Source: Kribbella soli
GTDB taxonomy: Bacteria > Actinomycetota > Actinomycetes > Propionibacteriales > Kribbellaceae
Direction of reading: 5' to 3'
DNA length: 64,000 nt
Assembly: GCF_004331345.1 (NCBI RefSeq)
Contig: NZ_SJJZ01000006.1
Location: 310,001-374,000, forward strand
The notes beneath the pieces are model-generated. The model saw only the letters and a program-made list of their open reading frames with translations, was not told the origin of the DNA and searched no databases. Positions within the stretch are counted from its first letter, which is position 1. Every line of letters begins with the position of its first letter. Shown one piece after another: positions 37,628 to 46,021 of this stretch. The position numbers and the translations under genes were made by a program.

Positions 37628-37945
37628 ATGCGACAGTCCATGACGGCGGTGCTGGAACGCGACACGACGTTCGACACCCGCTTCGCGACCGAGCCCTACG
37701 AGGTCGCCTGGGCCGGTGAGGCGCGCTGGTTCGTGCAGCACATCGGCGGCGACGGTACGGCGACGTACGTCACCCAGGTCTCCCCCGACGGCATCACCTG
37801 GTGCGACCTCGACGATCAAGAACATGTCGTCGAACCGGGCAAGCTGGTGAGCTGGCCGGCTGCCGGGTTCGGCCACTGGCTGCGGTTGCGCGCTAAGGTC
37901 GAGGGCTCGGTCCAGGTACGCATCCACCTGGCCGTGAAGGCTTAG
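37628..37945 (+). CDS. Small protein of unknown function in LacI cassette
   Basis: 105 aa from ATG 37628, 4 nt after the previous stop; the frame opens earlier at 37613 inside that gene. One compact beta-rich domain: DTRFATEPYEVAWAGEARWF, YVTQVSPDGITWCDLDD, FGHWLRLRAKVEGSVQVRIH. It has no signal peptide. The preceding gene, this one and the LacI regulator 18 nt downstream (agggggaggt ribosome site) form one unit. I do not recognise a family. Confidence 0.7.
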   Translation: MRQSMTAVLERDTTFDTRFATEPYEVAWAGEARWFVQHIGGDGTATYVTQVSPDGITWCDLDDQEHVVEPGKLVSWPAAGFGHWLRLRAKVEGSVQVRIHLAVKA

Positions 37946-37963
37946 CCTCAAGGGGGAGGTCGT

Positions 37964-39037
37964 ATGACGGAGGCCCAGGGCCCACGACCGCGGCCGACGT
38001 TGCGGGACATCGCGACGGCGCTCGGCCTGTCGGTGAACACCGTGTCGCGCGCGCTCGGCGACAAGGACAGCGTCAGCGCGAGCACGCGGGCCGCCGTCCA
38101 GGCCGAGGCCGCGCGGATCGGGTACGTCCCGAACACGCTGGCGCGGTCGCTGGTGCTCGGCTCCGCGATGACACTGGGCCTCGTCATCACCAACCCCTCG
38201 AACCCGTTCTACGCGCAGCTGATCAGCAGCATCGAGCTCCGGGTCCGCGCCCAGGGGTACTCGTTGCTGCTGCTCGTCACCGACGAGAGCGTGGAGAACG
38301 AGCAGCGCGCCACCGAGGCGTTGCTGCGCTCCGCGGTGGACGGCGCCGTGGTCGTGCCGGTGCAAGCCGAGTGGGACCACTGGCGCCGTGTCCGCGACAG
38401 CGGGATCCCGCTGGTGTTCGTCAACCGTGACGTGCCCGAGCTCGACTGCGACATGGTCGGGGTCGACTACGAACGCGGGTCGTACGAGGCCACCAGCCAC
38501 CTGATCGCGGGCGGTGCGCGCCGCCTGCTCCTGCTCGAAGAAGACCTGCCGATCACCACCACGGCAGACCGGATCACCGGCTTCCGCCGGGCCATGGCCG
38601 ATGCCGGGCTGAAGGTGTCGGACGACCAGGTCCGAGCGGTGCCGACGAAGCGGTACGACTCGCTCGCGCTGCCATGGCAGCCAGAGGAGGCGTACCGCTT
38701 CGCCCAGACCCTGCTGACCGACGGCCACCCCGACGGCGTGGTCACCGGGAACGACTACTTCGCCCTCGGCCTGCTCCGGGTCCTCGCCGAGCGCGACCTC
38801 GCCGTCCCGAGCGACGTCGCGATCACCGGGTACGGCGACCACCCGTACGCGGCGTACCTGCAGACGCCGCTGACCACGGTCCGCCTGCCCGCGGCGGAGG
38901 TCGGCACCACCGCGGTCGACCTGCTGCTGCAACGCCTCCGCTCGTCCGGCGAACGCCCCCGCAAGACACTGATCCGCCCGGAGCTGGTGATCCGGGCGTC
39001 GGCCCCGCACCGCCAGGCCATCACAATCGACCGCTGA
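37964..39037 (+). CDS. LacI-family transcriptional regulator
   Basis: 357 aa. ATG 37964 is preceded by AGGGGGAGGT. LacI HTH TLRDIATALGLSVNTVSRAL, hinge and sensing domain (LGLVITNPSNPFYAQLISSI, VFVNRDVPELDCDMVGVDYE, VITGNDYFALGL-type segment, ITGYGDHPYAAYLQTPLTTV). Probably binds the gaacgttaac-type repeats upstream of the cassette. Its last codons (HRQAITIDR) form the left arm of an inverted-repeat element. Confidence 0.94.
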   Translation: MTEAQGPRPRPTLRDIATALGLSVNTVSRALGDKDSVSASTRAAVQAEAARIGYVPNTLARSLVLGSAMTLGLVITNPSNPFYAQLISSIELRVRAQGYSLLLLVTDESVENEQRATEALLRSAVDGAVVVPVQAEWDHWRRVRDSGIPLVFVNRDVPELDCDMVGVDYERGSYEATSHLIAGGARRLLLLEEDLPITTTADRITGFRRAMADAGLKVSDDQVRAVPTKRYDSLALPWQPEEAYRFAQTLLTDGHPDGVVTGNDYFALGLLRVLAERDLAVPSDVAITGYGDHPYAAYLQTPLTTVRLPAAEVGTTAVDLLLQRLRSSGERPRKTLIRPELVIRASAPHRQAITIDR

Positions 39038-39093
39038 GAGTGGCGCCCCGCCTGCAGCGTCGGGCCACTCGCCAATTGTGATGGCGTGGCGGT
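39009..39093. repeat. Inverted-repeat intergenic element, copy 2
   Basis: accgccaggccatcacaat (39009-39027) and attgtgatggcgtggcggt (39075-39093) form a 19-bp stem with one mismatch, enclosing 47 bp. The left arm lies inside the end of the LacI coding sequence. The sequence is the same as copy 1 at 25322-25408 except that the variable base is swapped between arms. Confidence 0.85.
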
Positions 39094-39097
39094 CGTC

Positions 39098-40243
39098 CTA
39101 CTCGTCCAGCCAGGCTCTGACCGACTCGTTGTGCTCGCCGAGCCGCGGCGGCGGGAGGTTGGTCTCGCGTGCGCCGGCGTACTGGTTGTCGTCGAAGCGC
39201 AACGGCGGGCCGGGGAGCTGGATGGTGCCGAGGGTCGGGTGCTCGACGTCGATCAGCAGGCCTTGTGAGCGGGTCTGCTCCCAGTCGTACACCTGCTGGA
39301 AGTCGCGGACCTTACCGGCCGGAATCCCCTTCTCCGCAAGACGTTCCAGCCACACATCGGCCGGCGCACCGGCGAACGCGGCCTCGATCGACGCGGTCAG
39401 CTCGTCCCGATGCGCCACCCTGGCCGAGTTGGCCGCGAACCGTTCGTCCAACGGATCCAGACCGACGATCGGCGCGAACAGTCGCCAGAGGCCTTCGCTG
39501 CCGATCGCGACCTGCACGATGTCGTCCTGGGTGCGATAGAGCCCGTACGGCGCGATCTGCGCGTGATGGTTGCCGACGCGTTCGGGGAGCTCGTGTGCGA
39601 CCGTCCATTTCGTGCCGTGGAACGCGTGCACGCCGACGACCGAGGCGAGCAGGCTGGTGCGGACGACTCGCCCCTTGCCGGTGATCGATCGCTCGTGGAG
39701 CGCGGCCAGGGCGCCGTACGCGCCGTACATCCCGGCCAGCAGGTCCGCGATCGGGGCGCCGACCTTCGTCGGCTCGGTCTCGCCGGTGATGCTCATCAGG
39801 CCGCCCTCACCCTGGGCGATCTGGTCGTACCCGGCGCGGCCGCCCTCGGGGCCGTCGTGCCCGAACCCGGTGATCGACAGGATCACCAGGCCGGGGTTGA
39901 GCTCGTGCAGCCCTTCGGTGGAGAAACCGAGCCGGTCGAGCACGCCGGGCCGGAAGTTCTCCAGCAGGACGTCGGCCTTCCGGACCAGCTTGGTCAGGAA
40001 CTCCTTGCCCTCGTCCGACTTCAGGTCGGCGGTCACCGACTCCTTGTTCCGGTTCGCGGACAGGTAGTACGTCGACTCGCCGTCCACGAACGGCGGACCC
40101 CAGCCACGGCTGTCGTCGCCGCCGTTCGGCGTCTCGACCTTGATCACCCGCGCCCCGAGATCCCCCAGCATCATCGCCGCATGCGGCCCGGCCAGCGCAC
40201 GGGTCAGATCCACGACCACGACATCGGAGAGAAGGTTCTGCAC
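39098..40243 (-). CDS. CoA transferase, CaiB/BaiF family (class III)
   Basis: 381 aa from GTG 40243; no clear Shine-Dalgarno, and an ATG at 40294 would add 17 residues. Class III signatures: VVVVDLTRALAGPHAAMMLG, DLGARVIKVETPNGGDDSRG, LLENFRPGVLDRLG (the catalytic Asp usually lies about 35 residues past KADVLLENF), GEGGLMSITGETEPTKVGAP, DLLAGMYGAYGALAALHER. It moves CoA between carboxylic acids. No acyl-CoA partner gene is adjacent, so the substrate is open. Confidence 0.92.
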   Translation of the reverse strand: MQNLLSDVVVVDLTRALAGPHAAMMLGDLGARVIKVETPNGGDDSRGWGPPFVDGESTYYLSANRNKESVTADLKSDEGKEFLTKLVRKADVLLENFRPGVLDRLGFSTEGLHELNPGLVILSITGFGHDGPEGGRAGYDQIAQGEGGLMSITGETEPTKVGAPIADLLAGMYGAYGALAALHERSITGKGRVVRTSLLASVVGVHAFHGTKWTVAHELPERVGNHHAQIAPYGLYRTQDDIVQVAIGSEGLWRLFAPIVGLDPLDERFAANSARVAHRDELTASIEAAFAGAPADVWLERLAEKGIPAGKVRDFQQVYDWEQTRSQGLLIDVEHPTLGTIQLPGPPLRFDDNQYAGARETNLPPPRLGEHNESVRAWLDE

Positions 40244-40374
40244 GAGATCGAGAGTAGGCGAGGACGGCGCGGGTGGCCGTGATGCGGTTCTCATCCGAGG
40301 TGCGTTGAACCGATCCTGCCGTCCGCACGTGTCCCCGACAGGGGAGCCCCCTGCACACCAGACCTGGAGGGATC

Positions 40375-40788
40375 ATGTCCGTACGCACCAGCATCGCCGC
40401 CGTGGCCACCGCCCTTGCGGCCACCGCACTCGGCCTGCCTGCCGCGAGCGCCGAACCAGCCATCCCGTTGAACGGCGACCAGGAGGCGGCCGCCGCGGAT
40501 CCGGACGGTCACGGGTTCTTCACCTACTCGATCGACGGCACCACGTTCTGCTGGCGGCTGACCTGGCAGGGCATCGAGCCCGCGACCGCCGCGCATGTCC
40601 ACCTCGCCCCGCGGCACGTTGCCGGGCCGGTGCTCATTCCGCTGGCGATCACCAGCTCCCCCTCCGCGGGTTGCACCACGATCAGCGCCGACCTCGCCGC
40701 CGGCATCACCGCCGACCCGAAGGCGTACTACGTCAACATCCACAACGCGACGTTCCCGGCAGGTGCCATCCGCGGCCAGCTGAAGTAG
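40375..40788 (+). CDS. Secreted CHRD-domain protein
   Basis: 137 aa. Signal peptide (SVRTSIAAVATALAATALGL, cleavage near ASA) then one CHRD domain: IPLNGDQEAAAADPDGHGFF, LTWQGIEPATAAHVHLAPRH, AYYVNIHNATFPAGAIRGQL. CHRD domains are found in chordin and in many bacterial secreted proteins, where the role is unknown. The His in AHVHLAP and in VNIHN are conserved in the family. ATG at 40375 follows CTGGAGGGATC. Standalone gene. Confidence 0.93.
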   Translation: MSVRTSIAAVATALAATALGLPAASAEPAIPLNGDQEAAAADPDGHGFFTYSIDGTTFCWRLTWQGIEPATAAHVHLAPRHVAGPVLIPLAITSSPSAGCTTISADLAAGITADPKAYYVNIHNATFPAGAIRGQLK

Positions 40789-40789
40789 C

Positions 40790-41722
40790 TCAGCTCACCT
40801 TGCGGGCCAGGGACGCGAGCCGATGGGTGACGTCCCTGGGCCGCTCCTGCATGAGCATGTGGCCGGCGCCGGGGTAGATCCAGAGGCGGGCGGTCGGGAG
40901 CTGGGCGGCGATCCGGTTCGCGTGCCGCGGCGGGAGGAGCCGGTCGCGGGTGCCGTGCATGATCTCCACCGGCAGCTGGTCGAGCACCTTCAACGTGTGC
41001 CCCCGGTCGTGCTCCAGCATCGTCTCGAAGAACCCGCCGTACGACGGCCCAGGCACCACAGCCAGATCCGCCATGAACAGGTCGACCTCAGCCGGGTCCG
41101 GCTTCTTACCGAACACCACCTGCCGCAAAGCCGGCCGCTGCAGGTTCGCAGCAAGCCGCGCGGCACGACGCGCCCGTCCTGCGGCTTCGGCGTGGCGGTC
41201 GGCTCTCAGGCCGACTCGGTTCAGGATCCGCGGAGCGATCCGGGCGGCCGCGGGATCGAACCGCTCGGGGATCCCGAGTGCTCCCTCGGTGAGGTGGCCG
41301 GAGGTTGTGCTGACCAGGGCGGCTGCGCGGATGCGGGAACCGAACAGCTCGGGGTATTGCTCGGCGGCCGCCATCAAGGTCATGCCGCCCATCGAGTGGC
41401 CGGCGTACACGACCGGCCCGTCGCCGACGACCTCGTCGAGGACCGTGACCAGGTCGTCCGCCAGCTGATCGAGCCGCGTCGAACCGGCCGGCGCGGCGTC
41501 CGACCGGCCGTGTCCGCGGTGGTCATACGTGACGACCCGCACCGCGTCCTGCCCGAGGATCTGCGGCAGTCCCTCCACCTGGTTGTGCCAGGAGCGCGTC
41601 GAACATGTCCACCCGTGCACCAGCAGCACCGTCACCGGCGCGTCGGCCGGCCCGGCCACCTCGACGTTCAGCCGTACTCCATCTGCGGCCGTCACCCCGG
41701 ACCGCTCCAACTGGATCGTCAC
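40790..41722 (-). CDS. Alpha/beta-fold hydrolase
   Basis: 310 aa from GTG 41722, overlapping the upstream stop as GTGA. Alpha/beta hydrolase: oxyanion HG in LLVHGWTCSTRSWHNQ, nucleophile elbow YAGHSMGGMT (Ser about 122), an acid in the later strand (VEIMHGTRDRLLPP) and the His in WIYPGAGHMLMQERP. No signal peptide. Translationally coupled to the large membrane protein gene. Substrate not identifiable. Confidence 0.92.
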   Translation of the reverse strand: MTIQLERSGVTAADGVRLNVEVAGPADAPVTVLLVHGWTCSTRSWHNQVEGLPQILGQDAVRVVTYDHRGHGRSDAAPAGSTRLDQLADDLVTVLDEVVGDGPVVYAGHSMGGMTLMAAAEQYPELFGSRIRAAALVSTTSGHLTEGALGIPERFDPAAARIAPRILNRVGLRADRHAEAAGRARRAARLAANLQRPALRQVVFGKKPDPAEVDLFMADLAVVPGPSYGGFFETMLEHDRGHTLKVLDQLPVEIMHGTRDRLLPPRHANRIAAQLPTARLWIYPGAGHMLMQERPRDVTHRLASLARKVS

Positions 41723-43551
41723 GCAGTCTCCCGTTCCCGTTCGCCGGCGGCCAGGTGGGCCGCCCGCATCCGCCCGCCGCGGGCACCGCGCCCGACCAGC
41801 CAGGCGATCCCGATCACCTCGAGCAGCCCGACCACGGCGAGCAACGCATAGCCGGCGTTCCACATCCATCGTGGCACGTCGGTCCGTTCCTCGCGCCGCA
41901 ACGTCTGCTGCTCGTTCACGAACTCCACCGTCTGCCCGTTCGACACCTGGATCGCGGGCTTGCCGATCGCCAGGTCCTCCGGCGCGTACACCCAGCTCGC
42001 CACCAGGTCCCGCGGCGCCTGGTGCAGCCGGATCATCGACTTCCACTTCCCGTACATCGGCAGCGGGTCGGCCGACCGGTACGTGCCGTCGGCAACCTTC
42101 TTCATCGGGTGGAACACCAGCCCGCCGCCCTGCCAGGCGAGCGCCTCGAACCACCGCGCCCTGTCGACATGGGCGGCCGCGTCAGGCGGCGACATCGTGA
42201 TCGTGACGTACGCCGTCGGCTCGGCCCCCGTGGCCACCCGCTCCAACGACACGACCCCCGACACGCCCGCATCCGCGGTCCGCGGCACGCAGAAGAACAC
42301 CGTCGCGACGACCGCGACCAGTCCGACCGCACCCAGTTGATGGGTACGCCGGACCGCGACCGCCCGGATGTACTTGATCCCGATCGCGCGCTCCTCACCG
42401 GCCACCTCGGCGTACCGGGTCGCGAGCCAGGCCCCGACCAGGCCGGCGCCGGCTCCGACGATCACGCCATACCCGATCGCGGCCGGCAGCATCGACGACG
42501 GCCACGGGATCGGCATCCAGACGTGGCTCCAGGCGTACTCCGCGACCACGCCGGCCGTCCCGATCAGCACACCGGAGACGAGTCCCAGTCGGAAGCGGCT
42601 CTTGTTGCCGAGAGCAAGCGCCACGAGCTCGACCAACACTGCCTCGACGATCAGCAACGGGAAATGCCCGACGATCTCGCCGAGCGGCTCGGCCACCGCC
42701 CACGCGATCCCGCCGCGGATCAGCAGGTACACGGCCAGCGCCGCGAACGTCGTCCCGGGACCGCGGCGGGCTCGCAGGATGGTGAACGCCATCGCGGCGC
42801 CGAACACGATCAGCAGCGGCTGCAGGATCAGCGGGAACTGCGGTACGCCGTAGTTGAACTCGGTGCTGAACAGGTCCCATGCGATCAGCAGCGCGCCGAC
42901 CGACACGAGCTCCTGGAAGAGCCGCCGCTTGTTCGGCCCCATCAGCTGCTCAACCTCGGCGATCGCCAGCAACCGGGCGAAGATCGAGAAGACCACGCCG
43001 CCGATCATCAGCAGGTGGGTCGGTCCCCAGAGCGTGACGTCCTCGCCGAACAGCCGGTGCCAGACGTCGTCGAGCGGGAAACCGACGAGCGCGAACGTGC
43101 CGCAGACCGTGATCAGCGCGGCGCTGCACGGGATCCGCCAGCCCTTGGTCAGCTTGATCGTCCGGGCCGGCAGTGGCTTCCGTGCGAGTGCGATCGGCAG
43201 TACGCCGGAGACGATCACGCCGAGGATCCCGAAGAAGATCGGGTAGTGCGCCGGCGTCCCGAACGGACCGGTGTCGCGGCCCTTGTCGATGTGCACCGCG
43301 ATGTCCCACCAGACCCCGAACGCGCAGGCGAGCAGCGAGACGGCGTGCAGGTACGGCGTGAGCGCGGCCCATCGGGGGACTCCGTCCAGTCTCCCGATGG
43401 TGTCCGCGAACCTCCCTACCAGCGTGACGCGGCCGGTGCGTTCGCGCCACAGCAGCACGGCGAGTGCGACGTACAGCAGCCCGACCACGCCGGTGACGAT
43501 CGCGATCTGGTCGAACGTCGCCGTACCGGTGGTCGCCAGCGGGATCGCCAT
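41719..43551 (-). CDS. Large polytopic membrane protein of unknown function
   Basis: 610 aa from ATG 43551 (AAGGAG 7 nt upstream). About 10 to 12 TM segments fill roughly 10-420 (FDQIAIVTGVVGLLYVALAV, LTPYLHAVSLLACAFGVWWD, HLLMIGGVVFSIFARLLAIA). A soluble extracytoplasmic region (about 430-570) carries a WFEALAWQGGGLVFHPMKK stretch and a YtkA/FixH-like MYGKWKSMIRLHQAP. One more TM near 580 precedes a basic tail. I do not recognise a family. It is coupled to a hydrolase and divergent from a MerR-type regulator with an operator between them. Confidence 0.75.
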   Translation of the reverse strand: MAIPLATTGTATFDQIAIVTGVVGLLYVALAVLLWRERTGRVTLVGRFADTIGRLDGVPRWAALTPYLHAVSLLACAFGVWWDIAVHIDKGRDTGPFGTPAHYPIFFGILGVIVSGVLPIALARKPLPARTIKLTKGWRIPCSAALITVCGTFALVGFPLDDVWHRLFGEDVTLWGPTHLLMIGGVVFSIFARLLAIAEVEQLMGPNKRRLFQELVSVGALLIAWDLFSTEFNYGVPQFPLILQPLLIVFGAAMAFTILRARRGPGTTFAALAVYLLIRGGIAWAVAEPLGEIVGHFPLLIVEAVLVELVALALGNKSRFRLGLVSGVLIGTAGVVAEYAWSHVWMPIPWPSSMLPAAIGYGVIVGAGAGLVGAWLATRYAEVAGEERAIGIKYIRAVAVRRTHQLGAVGLVAVVATVFFCVPRTADAGVSGVVSLERVATGAEPTAYVTITMSPPDAAAHVDRARWFEALAWQGGGLVFHPMKKVADGTYRSADPLPMYGKWKSMIRLHQAPRDLVASWVYAPEDLAIGKPAIQVSNGQTVEFVNEQQTLRREERTDVPRWMWNAGYALLAVVGLLEVIGIAWLVGRGARGGRMRAAHLAAGERERETA

Positions 43552-43613
43552 CGGGTGCTCCTTCATCCGGCTGCGTGGTTCAGGCGCGACAGGAGGCATG
43601 CGCCATGGCTGAT

Positions 43614-43632
43614 GTTACATCTACTATGTAAC
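43614..43632. promoter_or_regulatory. Perfect palindromic operator, MerR-type
   Basis: GTTACAT-CTACT-ATGTAAC, perfect 7-bp arms and 5-bp spacer, between the divergent membrane protein gene and the MerR-family regulator. AT-rich relative to the surroundings, so it probably overlaps a promoter. Confidence 0.7.
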
Positions 43633-43656
43633 GTGGAGTCTGGAAGACTGTCAAGG

Positions 43657-44406
43657 GTGGACGCACAGGACGAGGAGCTCACCGTCGACCAGCTCGCCGC
43701 CAAGGTGGGCATGACGGTGCGAAACGTACGCGCGTACGCCGGGCGCGGCCTGATCCCGCCGCCGCGGCTGGCCGGCCGGACCGGGTACTACGGCCAGGAC
43801 CACGTGGCCCGGCTGACGCTCGTTCGCGAGCTGCTCGCCAAGGGCTACACGCTGGCCGCGGTCGAGCGGATGCTGGGCGAACTGCCCGATGGCGCGATGG
43901 CGCTCGGTGTCTTCGAGACCCTGGTGAACCCGTGGACCCCGGCCGAGCCCGAGGTGCTCGACGAATTCCAGCTGGCGGAGCGGGCCGGCGTACCGCATGA
44001 TCCCGCGGTCATCGAGCGGCTGGTCGAGCTCGGGATCGCCGAGCGGCTGGACGACGGCCGGCTCCGGATCGCGAACTCGGACCTGCTGCGGACCGGCCTC
44101 GAGGTGATCAAGCTCGGCGTCCCGATGCAGGCGATCTTCGAGATGCTGCCGAAGCTGTTCGCGCAGGCGGACGCGGTCGCCAAGACGTACGTCGAGCTGT
44201 TCCGCAGCACGGTCTGGCGCGACTTCACCAACGCGGGCATGCCGACGGAGGGCTGGCCCGAGATCCAGCGGACGCTGGAGGGCATCATTCCGCTGGCCGG
44301 GCAGGCGCTGGTCGCTGCCTTCCGGGAGGCGATGGCCCGCGAGATCGAGGTCGTCGCGTACGAGGAGCTCGGACTCAACCCGAAAGACCTCCCCTCCGCG
44401 GGCTAG
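43657..44406 (+). CDS. MerR-family transcriptional regulator
   Basis: 249 aa from GTG 43657 (GGAAG about 10 nt upstream); GTG 43633, directly at the operator edge, is an alternative. MerR HTH: LTVDQLAAKVGMTVRNVRAY, AGRGLIPPPRLAGRTGYYG, HVARLTLVRELLAKGYTLAA. A C-terminal effector or dimer region (about 75-249) lacks recognised metal-binding Cys motifs and ends EELGLNPKDLPSAG. It is probably controlled by, and controls, the palindrome next to it, and hence the membrane protein and hydrolase genes. Confidence 0.9.
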   Translation: MDAQDEELTVDQLAAKVGMTVRNVRAYAGRGLIPPPRLAGRTGYYGQDHVARLTLVRELLAKGYTLAAVERMLGELPDGAMALGVFETLVNPWTPAEPEVLDEFQLAERAGVPHDPAVIERLVELGIAERLDDGRLRIANSDLLRTGLEVIKLGVPMQAIFEMLPKLFAQADAVAKTYVELFRSTVWRDFTNAGMPTEGWPEIQRTLEGIIPLAGQALVAAFREAMAREIEVVAYEELGLNPKDLPSAG

Positions 44407-44435
44407 ACGCGCTCCTGCAGGGCGCGGTCAGCATG

Positions 44436-45317
44436 TCAGCGCTCACTCGCCCAGTCTTCTACCCTCCGCAGGCGTTCCACTCGGTCGGCGAGGTTCTCGG
44501 CCGTGATCTGCCCATCGACGTACCGCCCGTACCAGTGCACGAGACTCGTTGCCTCGCGCATCAGTTCGAGCTCGCGGATCGCGGACAGCTCGGCATCGGT
44601 CAGCGGGAACGCGTCGAGGTACCCACGCTGGAACGCCTCGCTCGGGTGGCCGACCTCACCGAAGAAGAACCGGCCGACCGCGAGATCCATCGCCCGGTAG
44701 CCGGGGCCGGCGGTCTCGAAGTCCAGGATCGCGGCGACGCGGTCACCGGCCATCAGTACGTTCGTCATCGCGAAGTCGCCGTGGATGATCTGCCGCGGCA
44801 GGTCTGGCCGCGGGCCGATGCCGGTGAGGATCCGGGCGACGTCGTCCCGGTCCTCCGCGGCTACGCCATCGATGACCCGATCGATGCTCGGCACGCGCGG
44901 GTGGACGTTGGTCAGGTCGCCGTCCCACACCCGCGGCGGCGGCAACTCCGCTTGATCCAGCCGGCCCAGTGCATGGTCCAGCTCGGCCAGCGCACGTCCG
45001 CACGCCTCCACGCGTCCGGAATCGCCGCGCACCGGATGCTCACCGGGGATGCGGCGACTCAGACTCGCGAGAACCGTCTCGCCGTGGAGCTCTCCGCGCA
45101 CTGTGGTTTCTCCGTCAACCGGCACAGGAACCGGTACGGCGAAGGACAGTCCACTCAAGGACCGCAGTACCGCGTGCTCGTACGTCGGGGCGATCGCGTT
45201 CCGATGGATGCGCAGTACGAACTCGTCACCGACGTAGTAGCCGGTGTTGTTCGTGCCTTCGGTGAGCGGGCGTACGGCGTACCCCTGAAGCCCCCAATGC
45301 CTTAGCAGACTGTCCAC
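44436..45317 (-). CDS. Aminoglycoside phosphotransferase (APH) family protein
   Basis: 293 aa from GTG 45317 (GGGAAG about 8-13 nt upstream); an ATG at 45419 would add 34 residues with poor family character. Kinase-like fold: LRHWGLQGYAVRPLTEGTNN, TGYYVGDEFVLRIHRNAI, Brenner-type catalytic loop IIHGDFAMTNVLM (HGDxxxxN), and AILDFETAGPGYRAMDLAVG (metal-binding Asp). Such proteins phosphorylate small metabolites such as homoserine, choline or antibiotics. The substrate is unknown. Confidence 0.85.
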   Translation of the reverse strand: MDSLLRHWGLQGYAVRPLTEGTNNTGYYVGDEFVLRIHRNAIAPTYEHAVLRSLSGLSFAVPVPVPVDGETTVRGELHGETVLASLSRRIPGEHPVRGDSGRVEACGRALAELDHALGRLDQAELPPPRVWDGDLTNVHPRVPSIDRVIDGVAAEDRDDVARILTGIGPRPDLPRQIIHGDFAMTNVLMAGDRVAAILDFETAGPGYRAMDLAVGRFFFGEVGHPSEAFQRGYLDAFPLTDAELSAIRELELMREATSLVHWYGRYVDGQITAENLADRVERLRRVEDWASER

Positions 45318-45433
45318 CCCGGCATCTTCCCTGAGGGAAGGTCCGGGGACAGATAGGTAATCCTCCGCATGTGTGAACCGGTCCTCATGCGGGAGCGTAT
45401 AGCTACCAGAACACATCGGGCAGGAGGAAGAGG

Positions 45434-45538
45434 ATGCGCCAGATCCAGATCCGTCGGCGGCCCCGCACCACCACGACACGCCGCCAGACTCAGACCCTCG
45501 ACCTCCGGACCCCGTCCGGGCGCCCACTGCCGTTCTGA
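45434..45538 (+). CDS. 34-aa Arg/Thr-rich small ORF with strong ribosome site
   Basis: ATG at 45434 is preceded by AGGAGGAAGAGG, one of the best Shine-Dalgarno sites in the window. The 34-residue product begins MRQIQIRRRPRTTTT and ends SGRPLPF, with ten arginines and seven threonines. No stop appears between start and the TGA at 45536. It is too short for homology-based naming. Leader peptide or small basic protein are both possible. Confidence 0.5.
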   Translation: MRQIQIRRRPRTTTTRRQTQTLDLRTPSGRPLPF

Positions 45539-45565
45539 CGGCACCGTTTTCCTAGGTTGACTCCG

Positions 45566-45787
45566 ATGAAACTCCGACTGCATGTCCACCACGTCCGCTC
45601 CGGCGGCTGGTGTGCCGACATCGACGACGACAACGATCGGCAGCCCGACGACCCGTACTGGTGCGTCGACGCGTGGCCGACCCTCGAGTCCGCCCTCGCC
45701 GCCGGTTGCGCCCAGCTCGCCGAACTGGCCCGCATCACCGCCCCGTCCCGCGTCAGCGGGTACTACGAACCGGCCCTGGCCGCCTGA
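45566..45787 (+). CDS. Small acidic protein, QPDDP-WC family, copy 1
   Basis: 73 aa from ATG 45566. One short domain with HVHHVRSGGWCADIDDDNDR, then QPDDPYWCVDAWPTLESALA. The protein at 61914-62147 has the same plan: ADVDDELDPQPDDPFWCGS. Shared core: W-x-A-D-[IV]-D-D, then D-x-QPDDP-[YF]-W-C, followed by an amphipathic helix (LESALAAGCAQLAELARI). I know no named family. No signal peptide. It ends at a strong terminator and lies 27 nt downstream of the 34-aa ORF. Confidence 0.75.
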   Translation: MKLRLHVHHVRSGGWCADIDDDNDRQPDDPYWCVDAWPTLESALAAGCAQLAELARITAPSRVSGYYEPALAA

Positions 45788-45802
45788 ACCCACGGGGAAC
45801 CC

Positions 45803-45840
45803 AGAGGCCCGGCGAACCGCAGGGGGTTTGCCGGGCCTCT
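45803..45840 (+). terminator. Hairpin terminator
   Basis: agaggcccggc (45803-45813) and gccgggcctct (45830-45840) form an 11-bp stem, extendable by gaacc/ggttt with wobble. It is followed by a T-rich cttatttc. It lies between the convergent QPDDP-WC gene and the 59-aa membrane protein gene. Confidence 0.85.
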
Positions 45841-45841
45841 C

Positions 45842-46021
45842 TTATTTCTTGGTGAGGTCGCACCGCTCGGGAAGATCACCTAGGTCGGAGTTCCAGTCGT
45901 CCTCGTCGTCCGGGAGGTTCGCTTCGTTGCGGCGGGCGATGCGGACGAACGCGATGATCAGCAGGATCGGGCCGAGGACCATCGCAGTCTCGGGGATCCC
46001 ACCCATGTGCAGGCCGATCAT
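45842..46021 (-). CDS. 59-aa single-TM protein coupled to membrane protein
   Basis: Below the usual length cut-off but convincing. ATG 46021 overlaps the stop of the membrane protein gene (ATGA). One TM at about 12-28 (AMVLGPILLIIAFVRIA) follows a short outside segment. A basic RIARR then a long acidic tail (NLPDDEDDWNSDL) follow, ending CDLTKK. It ends 2 nt past the terminator stem. Probably an accessory of the coupled membrane protein. Confidence 0.7.
   Translation of the reverse strand: MIGLHMGGIPETAMVLGPILLIIAFVRIARRNEANLPDDEDDWNSDLGDLPERCDLTKK

Noticed and set aside
45302-45793. 163-codon minus-strand frame antisense to the small QPDDP-WC gene
   Set aside because: Glycine/serine-rich shadow without ribosome site; the plus-strand gene has a paralogue.
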